Source of the DNA: Methanobrevibacter thaueri
GTDB lineage: Archaea; Methanobacteriota; Methanobacteria; Methanobacteriales; Methanobacteriaceae
Direction of reading: 5' to 3'
Length of the DNA stretch: 64,000 bases
Assembly (NCBI RefSeq): GCF_015062915.1
Contig: NZ_SUTJ01000006.1
Span: 54,774 to 118,773, forward strand
Made by a program: the position numbers and the translations under genes. The notes beneath the pieces are model-generated. The model worked only from the letters and a program-made list of their open reading frames with translations. It had not been told where the DNA came from and did no database searches. Shown piece by piece: positions 24,657 through 32,917 of this stretch (positions are counted from its first letter, which is position 1; each line of letters starts with the position of its first letter).

Positions 24657-25958
24657 CTAATGCAAGTTTCTTTTGTCAATTACTCTTTTTGCTTTTCCTT
24701 CAAATCTTGGTAATGTTTTTGGTTCTACTAATGTTACTTTTACACGTATTCCTGTTTCATTTTCGATTGATTTGCCGATTTTATCCTGGACAGCCATCAT
24801 TTCTTTAACTCCATCGAAGAAAATCTCCTGTGAAGCTTCGACTTTAACCTCGATTTCATCCAAAGTGCCAGGTCTTGTAACTATAATCATATAATGAGGC
24901 TCTGTATCACCAACCTTAAGCAATGCTTTTTCGATTTGTGATGGGAAAATAGCTACTCCTTTCACTTTAATCATGTCGTCTGATCTGCCTGTGATTCTGC
25001 TCATTCTTGCATGGGTTCTTCCGCACTCACATTTTTCATAGGTGAGTTTGGTAAGGTCTTTTGTTCTGAATCTGATTACTGGCATTCCTTCCCTTTCAAG
25101 GTTGGTCAATACCAGTTCTCCAGGTTGGTTTTCACCTATCACCTGTTGGGTTTTAGGATTGATTATTTCAGGGTAGTAGATGTCCTCTGCAATGTGAAGT
25201 CCCTTTTGGGCGCAGCATTCAATACCGACACCTGGACCCATGAGTTCAGTCAATCCGTAGATGTTGTATGCCTTGGCGCCGAAGAGCTCTTCCACTCTTT
25301 GCCTTATCTCTTCGGTCCATCCTTCAGCTCCAAATCCGATTGCCTTGATGCCCAATTCTTTAGGGTCGATTCCGTCCTCAAGGGCAACTTCCGCAAGGTG
25401 GATTCCATATGATGGTGTGAAGATCAATCCGGTTGTTCCGAAGTCCTGCATGATTTCAATCTGTCTGCGGGTCTGTCCGGTTGAGATAGGGATGATTGCC
25501 GCTCCAACCTTATGTGAACCGTAGTGAACTCCAAAACCACCTGTAAACATACCGTAACCGTGGGTGTTTTGAAGAATGTCCTCTTCACCGATTCCCATCA
25601 TGGTCAATCCTCTTGCAATGGTTTCTGCCCATGTGTCAAGATCCTTTTTGGTATATCCTGAAACGACAGGTTTTCCGGTGGTTCCTGATGAGGAGTGCAA
25701 TTCCTTAATCTCTTTAATGTCAACTGCAAATAGGCCGAAAGGATAGCTTTCGCGCAGGTCATCTTTTGTGATGAATGGTAATTTTTCAATGTCCTTTAAA
25801 GTTTCAATATCTTCTGGATAAACTTCTGCTTCACTGTATTTCTTGTTGTAGTAAGGTATTTTATCAAATGCCCTTTTTACAGTGGATTGAAGTTTTTTTA
25901 ATTGTAATTCTTCAAGGTCTTGCCTTGGCATGGTTTCAATTTCTTCGTTCCAAAACAT
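24657..25958 (-). CDS. Phenylacetate-CoA ligase-type enzyme (PaaK family)
   Basis: 433 residues, standard for PaaK. The AMP-binding P-loop is SSGTTGKPVVSGYT, followed by GYGMFTGGFG, YGLTELMGPG, and the C-terminal domain RITGRSDDMIKVKGVAIFPS with the adenylation Lys near the end. It makes aryl- or indolyl-acetyl-CoA from the acid, CoA and ATP. In methanogens this permits aromatic amino acids to be built from aryl acids taken up from the gut, working with Ior. It is the first gene of a two-gene operon with the ACT protein. Confidence 0.9.
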   Translation of the reverse strand: MFWNEEIETMPRQDLEELQLKKLQSTVKRAFDKIPYYNKKYSEAEVYPEDIETLKDIEKLPFITKDDLRESYPFGLFAVDIKEIKELHSSSGTTGKPVVSGYTKKDLDTWAETIARGLTMMGIGEEDILQNTHGYGMFTGGFGVHYGSHKVGAAIIPISTGQTRRQIEIMQDFGTTGLIFTPSYGIHLAEVALEDGIDPKELGIKAIGFGAEGWTEEIRQRVEELFGAKAYNIYGLTELMGPGVGIECCAQKGLHIAEDIYYPEIINPKTQQVIGENQPGELVLTNLEREGMPVIRFRTKDLTKLTYEKCECGRTHARMSRITGRSDDMIKVKGVAIFPSQIEKALLKVGDTEPHYMIIVTRPGTLDEIEVKVEASQEIFFDGVKEMMAVQDKIGKSIENETGIRVKVTLVEPKTLPRFEGKAKRVIDKRNLH

Positions 25959-26161
25959 GTATTTGCCTCATTATTTTTAATATAATTAATATCTCTATTT
26001 TATCAACCTTAAATATTGCCATAAATGTTTTAAGTCATTTTGTCCAATATATTATTGATGGTTGTATTCGTACACATCGATTGACTGAAAAATTTTATAT
26101 ATTTTATTAGATTAATATTTAATTGGAATTAATTAAATTTAATTTGATTGGAGAATTTACT

Positions 26162-26872
26162 ATGGATATGATGAGTGTTTTATGGCAAGTTGGTATATTT
26201 GCGTCCGTTCTGGTATTCGGTATCAAAATCGGGCTCGCATCAGGTTTGGCTAACTTGTCTAAAAAATTGTTCGCAGTAATCTGTATTGCTTACGGTGGTG
26301 GTGTGATCCTTATTTCTGCAATCGCTTCTCTTTATTCTGAACAGTTGGTTCAGGCGATTTACAGTTATAATACAATATTCTACATTATCATGGCTTCAAT
26401 CATGATTATTGCAGGTTTATTTACTATAAGAGAATGGAAAATTCATGATAAGAATACATCAACTGCAACTTCTCTAGCTATCATCGCTCCTTGTCCATGT
26501 TGTTTCGGTTCAATTATTGCAAGTGTATTGATTGTTGCTCCAACAATAGGTGTCAGTTCACTTAACCTGAGCTGGTATGCTGCAGCAGCACTTGTGGCAG
26601 TCATGATTGTAACCTATTTTGCATCAAATACTATTGTGCGTTTCCTAAACAGGCCTTATCCTATTGTTTTAGGAAATTTCATGCTACTATTAGGTGCTTA
26701 TTTCTTGCTTTCAGCGATTGTTATACCGAACATTGCAGGAGTGTTATCAAAAACCACAAGTCCTATTACTATGGGTTCTCCTCAAGACGTGCTGATGGTG
26801 GTTGTAGCCTTTGCTATTTTACTATTCGGCGGCATGGTCTTAAACAGAAATGGTAGGAGTATTTTAAGATAA
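26162..26872 (+). CDS. DUF2162 polytopic membrane protein (putative transporter)
   Basis: 236 residues with about six or seven membrane helices. A CPCC motif (IAPCPCCFGSIIA) sits in the middle of the chain near a membrane face and may bind metal or undergo thiol chemistry. The protein matches DUF2162 as known from methanogens, where it is found with a MotA/TolQ/ExbB protein and a DUF2149 protein, as here. Its role is unknown; the context implies a transport or surface function powered by an ion gradient. ATG 26162 is preferred over ATG 26123 because TTGGAGAA lies just before it. Confidence 0.75.
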   Translation: MDMMSVLWQVGIFASVLVFGIKIGLASGLANLSKKLFAVICIAYGGGVILISAIASLYSEQLVQAIYSYNTIFYIIMASIMIIAGLFTIREWKIHDKNTSTATSLAIIAPCPCCFGSIIASVLIVAPTIGVSSLNLSWYAAAALVAVMIVTYFASNTIVRFLNRPYPIVLGNFMLLLGAYFLLSAIVIPNIAGVLSKTTSPITMGSPQDVLMVVVAFAILLFGGMVLNRNGRSILR

Positions 26873-26887
26873 ATATAGGTGAAAAAT

Positions 26888-27532
26888 ATGGCTTTAAATA
26901 TACCTGGTGGAGAATTTTTAACTGGCTCACTTGATGTCATTTCACAAAGTCTAACAATCCCAGTATTGATAATTCTGCTTGTTATTGTTATTATTTCCAT
27001 TATTACATTAGGTGGAGCCATTGCAGAGTACACATCAAGACGTAAGGTTCCTGTTGGAACAATTAGAGATTTGATTTATGATATTAACAGAGCGGAATCT
27101 GTGGATGCTTTAAAAAATGTTATAGCTAATGCAAAAATTCCAAAAGCACAGAAAAGAGCATTGGATGAAATCGCTTCTTCATCTGAACTTGGTGAAGCTT
27201 CAAGGGAAGCGCTTGCACGTAAATTATTCGAGTTTGAAGAAGAAAAGACTATGAACACATTACAAAAGACTGATATTATTACACGTATAGGACCTACCTT
27301 AGGGTTAATGGGTACATTGATTCCTATGGGTCCGGGTCTTGCAGCATTAGGCGCAGGAGACATCAATACATTGGCATCTTCCCTGACTGTGGCGTTCAAC
27401 ACCACAATTGTAGGTATCGGTTCCGGTGCATTATGTTACTTCATTGGAAAAGTCAGATCAGGCTGGTATGACAGATACTTATCCGATTTGGACGCTTTAA
27501 TTGATGCAGTTCTTGACAGAATGAGAAGCTAG
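26888..27532 (+). CDS. MotA/TolQ/ExbB-family proton-channel subunit
   Basis: 214 residues. It has an N-terminal helix (IPVLIILLVIVIISIITLGG), a long cytosolic helical part, and two C-terminal helices with the family core RIGPTLGLMGTLIPMGPGLAALGAGD and VAFNTTIVGIGSGALCYFI. ExbB/TolQ/MotA proteins form pentameric H+ or Na+ channels that drive a partner. ATG 26888 follows SD AGGTGA. It is the middle of three genes; the partner is probably the DUF2149 product. Confidence 0.85.
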   Translation: MALNIPGGEFLTGSLDVISQSLTIPVLIILLVIVIISIITLGGAIAEYTSRRKVPVGTIRDLIYDINRAESVDALKNVIANAKIPKAQKRALDEIASSSELGEASREALARKLFEFEEEKTMNTLQKTDIITRIGPTLGLMGTLIPMGPGLAALGAGDINTLASSLTVAFNTTIVGIGSGALCYFIGKVRSGWYDRYLSDLDALIDAVLDRMRS

Positions 27533-27540
27533 TGATTTTT

Positions 27541-27861
27541 ATGGTAAGAAAACAGAGTAGGCGCAGACGTCAACGTGTCGAAGAAGACCCAATGGCAGGT
27601 ACATCCAACCTTGTGGATGCAATGCTTGTTATTGCTGTAGGTTTTCTTGTTTTTGTTATCATAAGCTGGAACATGCAGGCAATGATTGATCCAGACCATA
27701 ATATTCAAGAACAAATGCAGCAAAAGATGACTGAAGTTGACCAGGGTCAACAGTTGAATGAAACTCCAGACACTTCTAACAGTTCTGGACAAGGATATAC
27801 CGAAATGGGTAAGGTATATAAGGACCCTGCGACGGGTAAGCTGATTATGGTGGAAGGTTGA
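27541..27861 (+). CDS. DUF2149 single-pass protein, ExbD/TolR-like partner
   Basis: 106 residues: an Arg-rich cytosolic N-terminus (VRKQSRRRRQRVEED), one membrane helix (LVDAMLVIAVGFLVFVIISW) starting with an Asp in the LVDAML context, and an outer domain rich in Gln/Asp. This layout equals ExbD/TolR, in which an Asp near the start of the helix carries the proton. DUF2149 proteins co-occur with ExbB-like and DUF2162 genes in methanogens. The equivalence to ExbD is my inference from topology and order. GTG 27532 is an alternative start. Confidence 0.75.
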   Translation: MVRKQSRRRRQRVEEDPMAGTSNLVDAMLVIAVGFLVFVIISWNMQAMIDPDHNIQEQMQQKMTEVDQGQQLNETPDTSNSSGQGYTEMGKVYKDPATGKLIMVEG

Positions 27862-27891
27862 GCTTCCACATCAAACTTTTTTTCTTTTTTA
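27850..27891 (+). terminator. Terminator of the DUF2162-ExbB-DUF2149 operon
   Basis: GTGGAAG (27850-27856) and CTTCCAC (27863-27869) pair around GTTGAG, which contains the TGA stop, and are followed by a T-rich run at 27877-27891. Confidence 0.7.
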
Positions 27892-27962
27892 TTTTGACCG
27901 ATTATTTTATAAACACCTTCAACTAAACTATTACTTACGAATTTTTAATGGTGTTTATTGAT

Positions 27963-28280
27963 ATGGAATTCTGTCCAGATTGCGGTGCAATGCTAATGCC
28001 TAAAAAAGGCAAGATTAAATGTAGATGTGGTTATGAAAAAAATCTTACAAATGATGATATTGAAAAGCAGTATCACATGGAAGGGGAAACCAATCCTCAG
28101 GCAAAGGTGATTGTAACCGACAACAAGAATGTGGCACTTCCGACAACTCGAATAACTTGCTATAAGTGCGGAGGAACCAAGGGCTACTGGTGGACAGTTC
28201 AGACTCGTTCAGCCGATGAGGCTCCAACCAATTTTATCAGATGCGCCAAATGCGGAAACACATGGAGAAGCTCCAACTAG
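27963..28280 (+). CDS. tfs: Transcription factor S (TFS, RPB9/TFIIS-like)
   Basis: 105 residues, the normal TFS length. The N-terminal zinc ribbon is FCPDCGAML...CRCG and the C-terminal TFIIS-type ribbon is CYKCG...RCAKCGNTW. The loop RSADEAPT holds the Asp-Glu pair that enters the RNA polymerase active site to stimulate cleavage of backtracked RNA. ATG 27963 (MEFCPDCG) fits the family start; an ATG at 27948 would add five residues. Confidence 0.92.
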   Translation: MEFCPDCGAMLMPKKGKIKCRCGYEKNLTNDDIEKQYHMEGETNPQAKVIVTDNKNVALPTTRITCYKCGGTKGYWWTVQTRSADEAPTNFIRCAKCGNTWRSSN

Positions 28281-28328
28281 AACTTCTTATTGTAAATTTC
28301 TTCAAGTCAAAAAGTTTGAAGGGTTAAT

Positions 28329-28553
28329 ATGATTGATCGAGAAAATTTCAGGAAATCATTAGAGGATGCAACACTTGAAGAACTCATTAAAAAGCGAGAC
28401 GAAATCATGCTAGAAATCCGCAGGTATGAAAAAGATAAGGAGCTAAGGGAAAATGATTTTTATGAATCCCCTCCTAAATTCATTTATGTCATGAACCATG
28501 AATATCTCGCAGAATTATGTCATTTAATTAATGAAAAACAATTAAAAAAATAG
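28329..28553 (+). CDS. Small helical hypothetical protein
   Basis: 74 residues, charged and mostly helical (LEDATLEELIKKRDEIMLEI, then RRYEKDKELREN). No known family recognised. SD GAAGGGT precedes the ATG. It follows tfs by 48 bases and ends 3 bases before the convergent next gene. Confidence 0.55.
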   Translation: MIDRENFRKSLEDATLEELIKKRDEIMLEIRRYEKDKELRENDFYESPPKFIYVMNHEYLAELCHLINEKQLKK

Positions 28554-28556
28554 TGA

Positions 28557-28973
28557 TTAGCTTTCTAATTCATTTTTAAGCTCTTCTAACCTGCAAAGCA
28601 AATTATAATATGTGCCGTCATTTATACAATCATCATACCATCCACCACCGGAATGGCGTTCTGCCCTATGGATTAATGTAAAAACAGTAATTATCTCAAG
28701 AAAATCCAATTTTTCTTTGGATAAGTCTTCAACGTATTTTTTCCCATATTTTTCTTTTATTTTTGTCATATTATTGATATAATCAACATCTAACATCTTA
28801 TACATATATAACAGCATTGTAAAATCATGTGGATTAAATTGAGGATTATTTTCTTCAAGCATTGACTTATACTGTAAATAAAAATCCAAGATGTCCAACA
28901 TCTCTTCTCTTGTAAAATCAGTTCTTCTGGTCTTTGGAAAATGCCAATTATCATCAACAGTTATTTTTCTCAT
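28557..28973 (-). CDS. DUF6508-like hypothetical protein
   Basis: 138 residues, mainly helical. The C-terminal FTLIHRAERHSGGGWYDDCINDGTYYNLLCRL resembles the RxERF...G...DGxxxxxLxRL pattern I associate with DUF6508, a family of unknown function; this assignment is from memory of the pattern and is tentative. It stands alone, convergent with the preceding small gene and upstream of the phosphatase pair on the same strand. Confidence 0.6.
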   Translation of the reverse strand: MRKITVDDNWHFPKTRRTDFTREEMLDILDFYLQYKSMLEENNPQFNPHDFTMLLYMYKMLDVDYINNMTKIKEKYGKKYVEDLSKEKLDFLEIITVFTLIHRAERHSGGGWYDDCINDGTYYNLLCRLEELKNELES

Positions 28974-29015
28974 AATTCATATTTTTGAACTTATTTAAAT
29001 TAACATTTTTTGGAA

Positions 29016-30905
29016 TTATTTCATTCTAACGATTATCATTGTGGTATCGTCAAATTGTTCTTGGCTGTTGCAGAACTCGTCAATGTCCTTTTTGACGCAA
29101 TCGATGATGACGTTCAACTCATCGTCTTGATGTTCGTTGAGGATGTTTTTCAATCTTTCATCGCCATAGAATCCATTGTAATTGTCATTGGCTTCTGTAA
29201 CTCCGTCAGTGTAGAGGAATATTGTATCATTTGAATTTAAGTGTATTTCATGGGTTTCGTAAGGCATGTCTTCCATTGCTGCAAGTACAAGGTCTGGGGA
29301 ACTGTTTAAATATTCAAAGCTATCTCCATTTTTAACCAGTGGAGGATTGTGTCCTGCGTTGACATAGGACACCTCACCTGTTTTTGTGTTTATCCTTCCA
29401 AGCCAGCAGGTTACAAAGAGTGTCTCTGAATTTCCCTCGCATAACTCATTGTTGACCTCATAAAACACTTTGGAAAGGTCACTGTATTGTTTTGCATATT
29501 CCTGGATTAATGTCATTGCCTTAACCATTATCAATGCGGCTGTAACTCCTTTTCCGCTCACATCACCTATTACAAATCCGACATTATCATCATCTATCTG
29601 GAAGTAGTCATAGAAGTCTCCGCCAACTTCACGTGCGGCTTCCATGGACCCCCAAAGAGTAATGTTTTTGCCTTCGTAGAATTCTGCAAATTTAGTTGGT
29701 ATCATTGAGTATTGGATGTCATGGGCCAGTTTCAGTTCTGTTTCATACCTTTCCTGGTCCTTGGTCAGTTTTATCAGATCCTCACCATAGTCCACAAGCT
29801 CCTTTTCCATGTTCACTAAAGATTGTGAGAGGGATTTTATCTCGTTGTTCACCTTTATTGATTTAAGGTTGTTTTTCAGCTCATCAACATCGTCCATTGT
29901 GTTTATTTCCTGTGAAATGTAATTGGATAAGCGATTTATTGGATTTACCACATATCTTTCTAAAAACAGCATATATATTATCATTGGAATTATGAATGCC
30001 ATCAGGATATTTGAGAAACTGGATATATATAAATCCAATAGTTCCTCTCTGCTTGCTGTACTAATCAGCTGGTCAATGAAAATTGCCCTTCCAATAATGG
30101 TTAATACAATGAATGCAGTCATTATCAGGATTATGAAAAATATGGATATGCATGTCTTATAGAAGATGGTGAGCTTCAAGATATTGTCCATCTTCAAAAC
30201 TTCATTGTCATAAGGCTTGATTAAAAAGACTAGTGTTAATATTAGGGATATTGAAACCAGTACTCCATTGTTCAAACCTGAGGACAATATCAGGAATACC
30301 TGTATAATGACTGCGGCCAAAAGGGATATGTCATAGATTTTAAGAGGCATCACTTGTGAAATCTGAATTTTTGGAGTGTAGATTGGAATCTTGAATTTAC
30401 CGAACAGTCCAATGACAATCAGCATTGACACGAAACTCATGACCATTGTTGAGTCGAAAAGTCCAAAGTTTGAGGCGTCGATCATGAAGTAGCTGTTGTT
30501 TATAAGTATGTATGATTGGATAACGATAATCAAAAGGATTATTAATGTTTTGATGAAGCTGTATGTGTGGTTCATATTCGGAAGTTCATGACCTCTCCTG
30601 TTAAGAACTGAATACCATAGTTTCCAAGGCAATATTCCAAGAAGGATTATGAATGTTGTATTGAAAAGTATTAGCCAAACATCGGTTATGTTAAAGAAAA
30701 TTATCCAATTTGTAATTTCCACTATAATAAATCCTACAACAGCGTATGGGCCGAGAAGCATGCTTAATATAGGCAATGTTGAGAACTCAAATGGCAATAT
30801 GTCGCTTCCAAAAAGGAATCTTGACACTATCATAACTATTAATGTTACTGCCATTGATATTAGTGTAATGAATTTTCGTGAATTGAACAGTTTCATTTTA
30901 TCCAT
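29016..30905 (-). CDS. Membrane SpoIIE/RsbU-type PP2C phosphatase, copy A
   Basis: 629 residues. About nine membrane helices fill residues 1-310, with a segment VNPINRLSNYISQEI after the last one (HAMP-like) and a coiled linker. The C-terminal 230 residues are a SpoIIE/PP2C domain: REVGGDFYDYF and VIGDVSGKGVTAAL hold metal-binding Asp residues, then NAGHNPPL, FLYTDGVTEA and DDTTMIIV. Bacterial relatives dephosphorylate anti-sigma antagonists; archaea lack that sigma cascade, so the target is unknown. ATG 30905 directly follows the stop of the upstream paralog with SD GGGGGTGA, so the pair is one operon. Confidence 0.85.
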   Translation of the reverse strand: MDKMKLFNSRKFITLISMAVTLIVMIVSRFLFGSDILPFEFSTLPILSMLLGPYAVVGFIIVEITNWIIFFNITDVWLILFNTTFIILLGILPWKLWYSVLNRRGHELPNMNHTYSFIKTLIILLIIVIQSYILINNSYFMIDASNFGLFDSTMVMSFVSMLIVIGLFGKFKIPIYTPKIQISQVMPLKIYDISLLAAVIIQVFLILSSGLNNGVLVSISLILTLVFLIKPYDNEVLKMDNILKLTIFYKTCISIFFIILIMTAFIVLTIIGRAIFIDQLISTASREELLDLYISSFSNILMAFIIPMIIYMLFLERYVVNPINRLSNYISQEINTMDDVDELKNNLKSIKVNNEIKSLSQSLVNMEKELVDYGEDLIKLTKDQERYETELKLAHDIQYSMIPTKFAEFYEGKNITLWGSMEAAREVGGDFYDYFQIDDDNVGFVIGDVSGKGVTAALIMVKAMTLIQEYAKQYSDLSKVFYEVNNELCEGNSETLFVTCWLGRINTKTGEVSYVNAGHNPPLVKNGDSFEYLNSSPDLVLAAMEDMPYETHEIHLNSNDTIFLYTDGVTEANDNYNGFYGDERLKNILNEHQDDELNVIIDCVKKDIDEFCNSQEQFDDTTMIIVRMK

Positions 30906-32810
30906 TTAATTCACCCCCTCATACTTCACAACTAGCATTGTCATGTCATCGTATTGTTCCTGGCTTTCGCAGAACCTGTCGATGTCAGTGTTGATTTCAT
31001 TGATGATGTCCATTGGTTTTGCATTTTTATGTTTGTTAATTGTCTCTTTAAGACGTTTTTCTCCATAAAAATTTTCATCAATGTCATTAGCATCGGTTAT
31101 TCCATCAGTATAAAGGAATATTGTATCTCCCTTGTTTAAAGTGATTTCATGCTTTTCATAAGGCATGTCTTCCATTATTCCAACCACCAGATTCGGGTCA
31201 TCGTTTAAATACTCAAAATTGCCGTTGTCTCTTTTTATAAGGGGAGGATTATGTCCTGCATTGACATATGTAAGTTTTCCGCTTGTAAAGTTTAGCTTTC
31301 CAAACCATATTGTCACGAACTGGTTTTCCTTGTTTCTCTCACACAATATGTCATTCACGCCCTCCATTGTTTTGGAGAGGTCTTTTGAGAATTTGGAATG
31401 GTTCTTGATAAGATGCATTGTCTTTACCATGAACAGTGTCGCAGGCATTCCCTTGCTGCTCACATCCCCGATAATGAAGTGGATTTCATCATCATCAATG
31501 CTGAAATAATCATAGAAGTCTCCTCCAACTTCCCTTGCAGGGTTCATGTATCCATATATTTCAAATGGTTTTCCTTTTGAAAACTCCTTAAAGTTTCTTG
31601 GAATCATGTTTGACTGGATGTCGTTTGCAACATTCAATTCGGTTTCTATCCTTTCCTTTTTAGCAGTAACCTCTGTAATCTTGTCAAAGTTCATTTTGAT
31701 ATTTTCGGATAATTGGATGAATGTTTTGACAAGCACTCCAACATCATCATCACTTTTTGAATATTTAATGAGTTTGGATCCAGTATTCTCATCACGATAG
31801 TTTCTCACGGAATCTATCAATCCATATAACGGATTGGTAATGTTCTTTTCCACGTAGTGAATGTGGATTAATGATAGCAATATGGTCAATGTTGTTGAAA
31901 ATGCAATTGTAATCAGGTACCTGAACTCGGTTGCCAGCTCGTTAAAGTATTCGTGGCTGATAATACGGAAATATTCGAAGTTTATAATCAGGTTCACACC
32001 CAGAATGATTAGAAAAATCAGTATGACCTGTTCTATGATTGAATAGTTATGTGTCTTGACTTCTACATCATAATCAAAAGTGTTCAGGCAGAAGAGAACT
32101 GAAACGATTACTGTGCTTGCAAAAAAGATGTTTTCCAAATAGTCATTATCTATGATTGAGGATATTGTAAGAATCAGATATGCAATCAATATTGCCAATG
32201 GAATCAGGAAATACTTGTAAGGTATATTTATTCTTGAAATCCTTTTTTGAGGAATTTTCAGTGGAATTTTTAATGTGTTGAAGCTGCTTATGAAAAACAG
32301 TCCCAATATTATTGAGAATATGAAATTGTTCAGAATATATGAAATCCTTTCAAATGCTATTGTCAATGGATAAACAGGACTCATATTCTGATAGGCATAA
32401 AATGAAATGTTAATCAGAGCCCAGTAAACTATTGAGGTCAAAATGATTATCGCTAGAAATTTAAGGATATTATATATTGAGTTGAATCTTGGCGCGTTTA
32501 TCCCGTAGCTTTTGAATGTGGTGTACCATAGCTTATATGCGAAAAATGAAATGAAAAACATTATTCCAAAATCAATAAAGCTGGCAATGGGATCCATTCC
32601 TGTAACCAGTTCACAAACAAGTGTTGAAAATGCCTGTCCAAGGGCACCGACCGGTCCAAAAATCAATCCGAAGGTAGGAGCAAGTCCAATGTCTGCAAGA
32701 ATATACTCTCCGGTGATGCTTGTGAACTCGAAGAGATAATAGAATATTGCACTCACTGCGAATGTGAAAATAAACACAAATTTCTCATTTTTGAACAAAT
32801 CTTTAAGCAT
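30906..32810 (-). CDS. Membrane SpoIIE/RsbU-type PP2C phosphatase, copy B
   Basis: 634 residues, paralogous to the downstream copy along its whole length: about nine membrane helices, the first preceded by MLKDLFKNEKFV, a linker with the ITNPLYGLIDSVRNY segment, a coiled coil, and a SpoIIE domain with REVGGDFYDYF, IGDVSSKGMPATLFMVKTM, NAGHNPPL, YTDGITDANDI and DDMTMLVV. The membrane part has a prolonged hydrophobic region (residues 10-110) that looks like a substrate- or ligand-binding bundle rather than a simple anchor. The two proteins probably form a signalling pair. No kinase or STAS-domain gene is close by. Confidence 0.85.
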   Translation of the reverse strand: MLKDLFKNEKFVFIFTFAVSAIFYYLFEFTSITGEYILADIGLAPTFGLIFGPVGALGQAFSTLVCELVTGMDPIASFIDFGIMFFISFFAYKLWYTTFKSYGINAPRFNSIYNILKFLAIIILTSIVYWALINISFYAYQNMSPVYPLTIAFERISYILNNFIFSIILGLFFISSFNTLKIPLKIPQKRISRINIPYKYFLIPLAILIAYLILTISSIIDNDYLENIFFASTVIVSVLFCLNTFDYDVEVKTHNYSIIEQVILIFLIILGVNLIINFEYFRIISHEYFNELATEFRYLITIAFSTTLTILLSLIHIHYVEKNITNPLYGLIDSVRNYRDENTGSKLIKYSKSDDDVGVLVKTFIQLSENIKMNFDKITEVTAKKERIETELNVANDIQSNMIPRNFKEFSKGKPFEIYGYMNPAREVGGDFYDYFSIDDDEIHFIIGDVSSKGMPATLFMVKTMHLIKNHSKFSKDLSKTMEGVNDILCERNKENQFVTIWFGKLNFTSGKLTYVNAGHNPPLIKRDNGNFEYLNDDPNLVVGIMEDMPYEKHEITLNKGDTIFLYTDGITDANDIDENFYGEKRLKETINKHKNAKPMDIINEINTDIDRFCESQEQYDDMTMLVVKYEGVN

Positions 32811-32885
32811 GCTTTGAACCGTTTAGTTTAATATGATATATTATTTGTATGTGATAGTATTAAATTAGTAGTGTTTTGAAAATTG

Positions 32886-32896
32886 ATTTATATAAT
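32886..32896 (+). promoter_or_regulatory. TATA box for the ClC gene, leaderless arrangement
   Basis: ATTTATATAA at 32886-32896 lies about 25 bases from the ATG at 32918, and no SD is present, so transcription and translation likely begin at the same base. Confidence 0.45.
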
Positions 32897-32917
32897 TAAG
32901 CCATAAATTATTATATA

